The notes beneath the pieces are model-generated. The model was not told the DNA's origin and did not search any database. It worked only from the letters and a program-made list of their open reading frames with translations. A stretch of 64,000 bases of DNA from Alligator mississippiensis (Eukaryota > Chordata > Crocodylia > Alligatoridae), in the NCBI RefSeq assembly GCF_030867095.1, contig NC_081829.1:86554261-86618260 (forward strand), in the 5' to 3' direction. How positions within the stretch are numbered: the stretch's first letter is position 1; every line of letters begins with the position of its first letter. Below are positions 59,067 to 64,000 of the stretch, piece after piece. The position numbers and the translations under genes were made by a program.

Positions 59067-62000
59067 TATGTTGTTTCTCAGTGGTATAGACAGAGAATAT
59101 CAAGGGCTGAAGCTGAATCGAAAATTGCAGGATGGTCTGTGTACTTGTTGGCAGCCAGCTTTCTTTCCTGCATTAACTCCTACCCACTTCTTTAAGATGA
59201 GGTCAGTTTTCTCACTGCGCTTAATGTCCGAGTAGCTCCATGGGGCAGTATTTGTAAGTTTGAGGTATGTCAAACATCTTCCCTGGCATTCCTGCAGTGC
59301 TGATCTCAAACATGCTGTCCCACCTCTCTCCTCCACATGCATCAAAACTAGTAATGAAGCACAGAAGCTGCAGTGGGGACTGCTCTGGGGCACACTGCAG
59401 ACCAAGATTTTGGGTGCAGTGGTGTGGGCTGCCCTCGGTGCTGCTTCAACCTCACTGGTCTGTTTGATACCTGTAGAACAGGAGCAAGCAGACTGGACAT
59501 GCTGGGGATCAGCAGCCCTGGGAAAGTGATCCCTTAGTTTCTGAACTGCTGTTAGTCATATGTGCATCATGGATGTTTACTATGCACAAAAAAAATGAAA
59601 TGAATGGTACCATCATTTGCTGTACTTACATAGGAAGAAAAACATAGCTATTCAACAAATTACTGGAGCAGTTAGTAAACTAATATATTAAAGTATAGCT
59701 TAATAGAGGAGAACCATATTGAAACGATGAATTCAACGCATTCTGAAATGATGCATTTGGCGCAAAAGAGAACTATCCAATTAGATGGCTCAAGATTATA
59801 TCAGAGAAAAGTATTTATCCTATGGTGAACTCAATAGACTGTATAATAATCTTCCAAGCGAACTGCAGGAACCCCTTTTAGCTAAGATGTTTAAAAATCA
59901 GGCTGGGAAAAAAGCTAAAATATATATTTTGTCAGGAACAATCAATCCGGCACTAGGAAGGGACCGATCTCCTGAAAATGATACAACAAGGCTGTTCTAT
60001 CTCCAGCTTCTCTGAATCTAGCTTAAGAATGGGCCTAAACTGAAAAGTGGGTCTGGATCCAAACTCAAATATTTTCAAGGAAGGGGCTTTTTGGATATAG
60101 CTCAATTAGGGTTGGAGGTGAACAGTTAAAGTCCTAATTCATGTTCTAAACCCAAATTCCTGCAAGGACATTAGCAGTTGTGCAAACTGGCTTGTTCTTG
60201 TGATACATTAGTGAAAGTATAAAATTAAGACAGAATTCCCATTTCTGTTTCCATCCTGCCTCACTGAATTACAGCCAGCGGATTGCTCGGATTGGACAAT
60301 CAGAAGTAAATTAGCCTTCATAGCCTTTTCTCTTTCCCCTGTCTCCATCTTTGTCGTGATATCTGGCTCCTTTGCATACCACAGTCTTATTAGCTGAAAT
60401 GAGATCCTCCTTCAATATCTTTGTGCCATTTCATTTGATCGTTCTGCTCCCTGGACTGTTTATGCATTAGACAGATCTTGGGTAAAAGGAAAAAAATAAC
60501 TGGCAGCTGGACATTAGAACCCAGGACTCCCTCCTCTCTGGGCTACTGTGTCATGATGCCTCTTTCTTGTTCTCCTATAATATCTGCATTTCCTTCTGCC
60601 CGTTGCCCTAATTTGAGAAGGAGGGGTGGAGAGTGTCTTTAGTTAGCTAACTTCTAACCTGGCAGTAATGGGTCTTTTGCCACCGAAGCCAGGGATGTGC
60701 TTGAATGGCTTTTTTGTGACCTAAGCCCATACACTGACCCTATATTCCATTTAGTCACCTTGTTTGTCTAATACTGCAAACCTTGCAGACCTGATATTCC
60801 CACTGAAGTCAACAGAAGTCAATAGATCTTTTAAGCACACAAAGAATTCAGGAAAAAGGGAATTCACTTCCTGAGGAAAGCAAAGGCAGAGAGTTCATTA
60901 TTTTACAGGCTATTTGCTGTTTGTTCTAGCTCAAGAGGAAAGCTAGGGCTGGACAATCGACTTCATTCTTCAGATTCCCATGGTGACCATAAGCAATAAA
61001 ACTCTGAAATAAAGGCATTTTTAGGATGTGACTATCATACAAAACCAAGCGTTTCTGTTTGGTCATAAATATCAGGGGCTATTACATTTTAATACTGAAT
61101 ATTGGGTGCAATTAAATCATTTTTTAAATGTATTCTTCTCATATCTTCTAAATTTTCTCACCCAGGCAAACTCAGATCTCCCAACAAGTATAAACTGTCT
61201 AAAATAAAATGTTCAGCAAAAGCAAAATGCATTTAAAAAAAAAAAAGTCAAACTGAGAAATCTTTCTTGAATTGGTAAACACACAAAGCTATTTATGGTA
61301 ACAAAGGGCTGACTGATATTGAAAACAACCTTTCTGATTTCATTTCCAGCTTTTATCACTGGACAGCTGGTTCACTTGGAATTGCTCTACTGAATGTAAA
61401 ACTGGCATTATAAGAGCCTATTTCCCGTTCACTTTCTCTGGACTCTACTGTGGAAGGCAATAATTAAACATAACAAGGGACTTTTGTACGATGGTCACTT
61501 TTCAACAACAAATATCTAAAGACTTTGACATTATCGATTTTCAAATAAATTACACAATAGACGACTGGGCTCACATTTGGCTTGTGGAAAGATCTTGTCA
61601 ACCTGACGCAGACACTAAAGTGACACCGGTCATGTAATAAGAAGGGAGAAATCAATTACAGGAGGCTTTATGTCCGTCCTATTAGTATGCTGCACGCCTG
61701 CAAATTCAGCATGCTTTTCAATCACCCACTACTATGCATTTGGCTTATTCAGTTGTGCGCTTTATTTATTCATTGTATTTGTCACTTATCAGCCAGTACA
61801 CATGCATCTCATTCAATTAAGTGTATTTTACTGATGCATTGTATTTCTCCCTGTTCTGTACCCTGGGTAATCATTATGTTATACATATTATTAATTCCAG
61901 TTTGTCCACACTATAATAGCTTTTATTGATTTCAGCACGATTCATGCTGTTTGTTGTGTTAAATATACCAGAGCATCATGTCAACATGAACAGCCATTTT

Positions 62001-62639
62001 AGTTTTTTTCTTGTTTATGTTTTGTTTGATTTTTCTACCTTGCATTGCGTAGTTAAACAATAGCTAGTACCAACAGAGAGAAACCTAGCATGCCTGTCCA
62101 TAAGGAGGCATATCGGGGAAGACTGGCTGCAGGAGAGGAGGAAAAGTGGCCTATTTGGGTAGAGGCAATGTCCTACCTTCTGCTGTGCTAAGCATAAAGG
62201 GGGATATGTTGCAAGATCTTTTAGATGGCTAGCGCAAACAGCATTGCCACTACACGCTATCAACCACAGAGGAGAAATTCTGCCACTGGCAAGCACACCA
62301 GTGTTAGCATTCTCCAGAGGCAGGACTGACTTCCTCCTCTTCCTCACTGCAAGTCAACACTCCTACCCCAGATGTGCCTCTTGAAGAATTATAACTTATT
62401 CAATTGCTATGTGACTTGCATAGTCTCAGAATAAGTGTTCTGACATGGCAAAAATGGCCAACAAAATATAGAGCCTTTGCAATATTAAATACCAAAAGTA
62501 GACCACCTTGTCAAAAGGACTCCCTGGTCCAATTTAGTACAGGGTCTGTGCTGGCACAAAGTCTTCAGTAAGGATCATTAGTGAAAAGTTCTCCAGATCA
62601 AAAAGATGAATTAAGAACTGTCACTTACTGGGTCAGAAT
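59067..62639. other. AT-rich intron
   Basis: Holds an unassigned 76-codon plus frame (59785-60015), discussed under findings. Otherwise nothing recognised. Confidence 0.45.
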
Positions 62640-62860
62640 AAAGGCTCATCTTGCCCAGTATCCCGTGTCACACACTGGTAGAGAGGGGACACTGAAAGGG
62701 AGAGTGAACAGGGTATGACACATTTTTCCCATTGTTCCTCTCTCACTGCCTCCAGCATTTAAGGCCTAGGAAGTTCTGATTCAGAGACTGTACCCCTAAT
62801 TCCCATTCTCAATAGCTACTGATGCACCTTTCCTCTAAGAATTTCTCCAATCCTTTTTGG
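62640..62860 (-). repeat. Old interspersed repeat, uninterrupted copy
   Basis: Matches 51990-52141 joined to 52700-52800 with no insert, the join being CCTCCAGCATTTAAGGCCTAGGAAGTTC. Confidence 0.6.
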
Positions 62861-63119
62861 ACAAAGAAGTCTCAACCTTGGTAATCCTATGCAGAAAAGG
62901 CTGCAAGGAACATAAGACATGCCTAGGGCTGCTTTATCTTGATTTGAAGCGTGTCTTCAGCAGCCTCCACACATGGTGTTACAGTATCTACTCAGTGGGG
63001 AATGGTAACTTTGTCTTCTTCACAGTCAATCCTTTTCTCTCTTTCAGAGCGCAGACGGTCCCTAGAAAAATCATGGAGCAGGTCCTCTAGGAATGCATTT
63101 CTAAACACTTGGAGAAGAA

Positions 63120-64000
63120 GACGGTAATTAGAAACAGTCAGAATGGATTGCTTTCTATTAGATGACTGGCTCTATGGATACAGGGAGAGCAGTAGATGTG
63201 ATATAACTTGACTATAGCAAGGCTTGGATACAGTTTCCCACAATATTCTCACAAGCAAGCTAAGAAAATAAAGGTTGGATGAATGGACTGTAAGGTGGAT
63301 AGAAAACTAGCTGGATCATTGGACTCAATGGGTATCAATGGCTCAATGTCTACTTGGCAGCCAAGTAGAGTGCCCCAGGGCAGGTAGGTCCTGGGACCAG
63401 TTTTATTCAATATCTTCATCAAGAACCTGGAAGATGGGATGGGATGGGATGGGATAGAGTGCAACAAGTCTGCAGATGACGCCCAGCTGGTGGGGGGCAG
63501 GTAGTAGATATGCTGAAGGGTAGGTCTAGGAATCAGAGTGGCCTAGACAAATTGGAGGGCTGGACCAAAAGTAATCTCATAAAGTTGAATAAGGACACAT
63601 GTAAAGTCCTGCACTTAGGACATGGGAAAAATCCCATGCACCGATACAGACTGCTGACTGTGTGCCCTTGTTGCAAAGAAAGCTAACAGCATACTGGGCT
63701 GCATTAGTAGGACTGTTGCCAATAGACTGAGGGAAGTGATTATTCCCCTCTGTTCTGGACTGGTGAGGCCACATCTGGAGTACTGTCTTCAGTTTTGGGG
63801 CCCCCACTACAGAAAGGATGTGGACAAAGATTCCAGGGGAGGGCAACAAACATAGACAGCAGGGGAACAGAACTTATGAGATGCTTATTTAATTCGGAGA
63901 AGAGAACATAGAGGGAGGATGTAATAAAAGCCTTCAACTCCCCTGAAGGGTGGTTACAAAGAGGATGGAGCTAAACTGTTCTCGGTGGCAGATGACAGAA
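63120..64000 (+). mobile_element. CR1 LINE, degraded copy running off the window
   Basis: AACAGTCAGAATGGATTGC, GACTATAGCAAGGCTTGGATACAG, GTTTTATTCAATATCTTCATCA, TGCAGATGACGCCCAGC and GGCCACATCTGGAGTACTG are the CR1 RT blocks in order. Many frame changes, and no frame over about 75 codons in the CR1 sense. A short (GGGAT)n run sits at 63433-63455. Confidence 0.85.
63433..63455 (+). repeat. (GGGAT)n short tandem repeat
   Basis: Four GGGAT units inside the CR1, probably from local slippage. Confidence 0.85.

Noticed and set aside
59721-59760. Possible PLPP4 exon encoding MNS...EMMH-like residues
   Set aside because: The similarity to the PLPP4 region before motif C2 is a few codons only, and it is on the wrong strand for this gene.

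Overview
This window is vertebrate nuclear DNA, AT-rich and gene-poor. It most likely comes from a crocodilian or a close sauropsid. The evidence is several CR1 LINE copies whose reverse-transcriptase frames are still readable, many non-autonomous DNA transposons with GC-rich cores, a few old SINEs, and vertebrate splice sites. The species is inferred from repeat style and is not proven.

The only host gene I can name is PLPP4 (PPAPDC1A, phospholipid phosphatase 4), on the minus strand. Its last two coding exons are present: 27283-27125, ending in the third PAP2 phosphatase motif, and 14885-14686, with the last membrane helix, the conserved cytoplasmic tail and the stop. A 12.2 kb intron separates them and splits the codon of the catalytic Asp. 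I did not find the earlier exons, so they probably lie beyond base 64000. Everything above 27283 would then be an upstream intron, 1 to about 11.8 kb would be downstream flank, and about 11.8-14.7 kb a candidate 3' UTR.

Most of the rest is transposon fossils. 1-11.3 kb: foldback and GC-rich elements, a MITE, a hAT-like element and two terminal-inverted-repeat elements. 17.4-21.9 kb: a hAT element with a perfect 8-bp target duplication, a relative of it, a GC-rich element and a MITE. 22-24.9 kb: CR1 copies with a nested antisense CR1 tail, and a GATA microsatellite. 32.6-38.7 kb: MIR-like and tRNA-headed SINEs, a MITE, an LTR-like segment, an antisense CR1 and a MITE split by a hAT element. 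41.7-46.2 kb: a hAT-like element abutting the longest CR1, then a second long CR1. 48.1-59.1 kb: a foldback element, more hAT and MITE copies, a hAT-in-repeat and pogo-in-hAT nest, and a SINE. 62.6-64 kb: a repeat that preserves the empty site of that nest, and a CR1 running off the end.

Many of the longer open frames are antisense or GC-rich shadows inside these repeats. I did not find a complete unknown multi-gene system. The most useful observations are the nested insertions with recognisable empty sites, the shared MITE family, the intron splitting a catalytic codon, and two short coding-like segments (39.0-39.25 kb minus, 59.8-60.0 kb plus) that I cannot assign.
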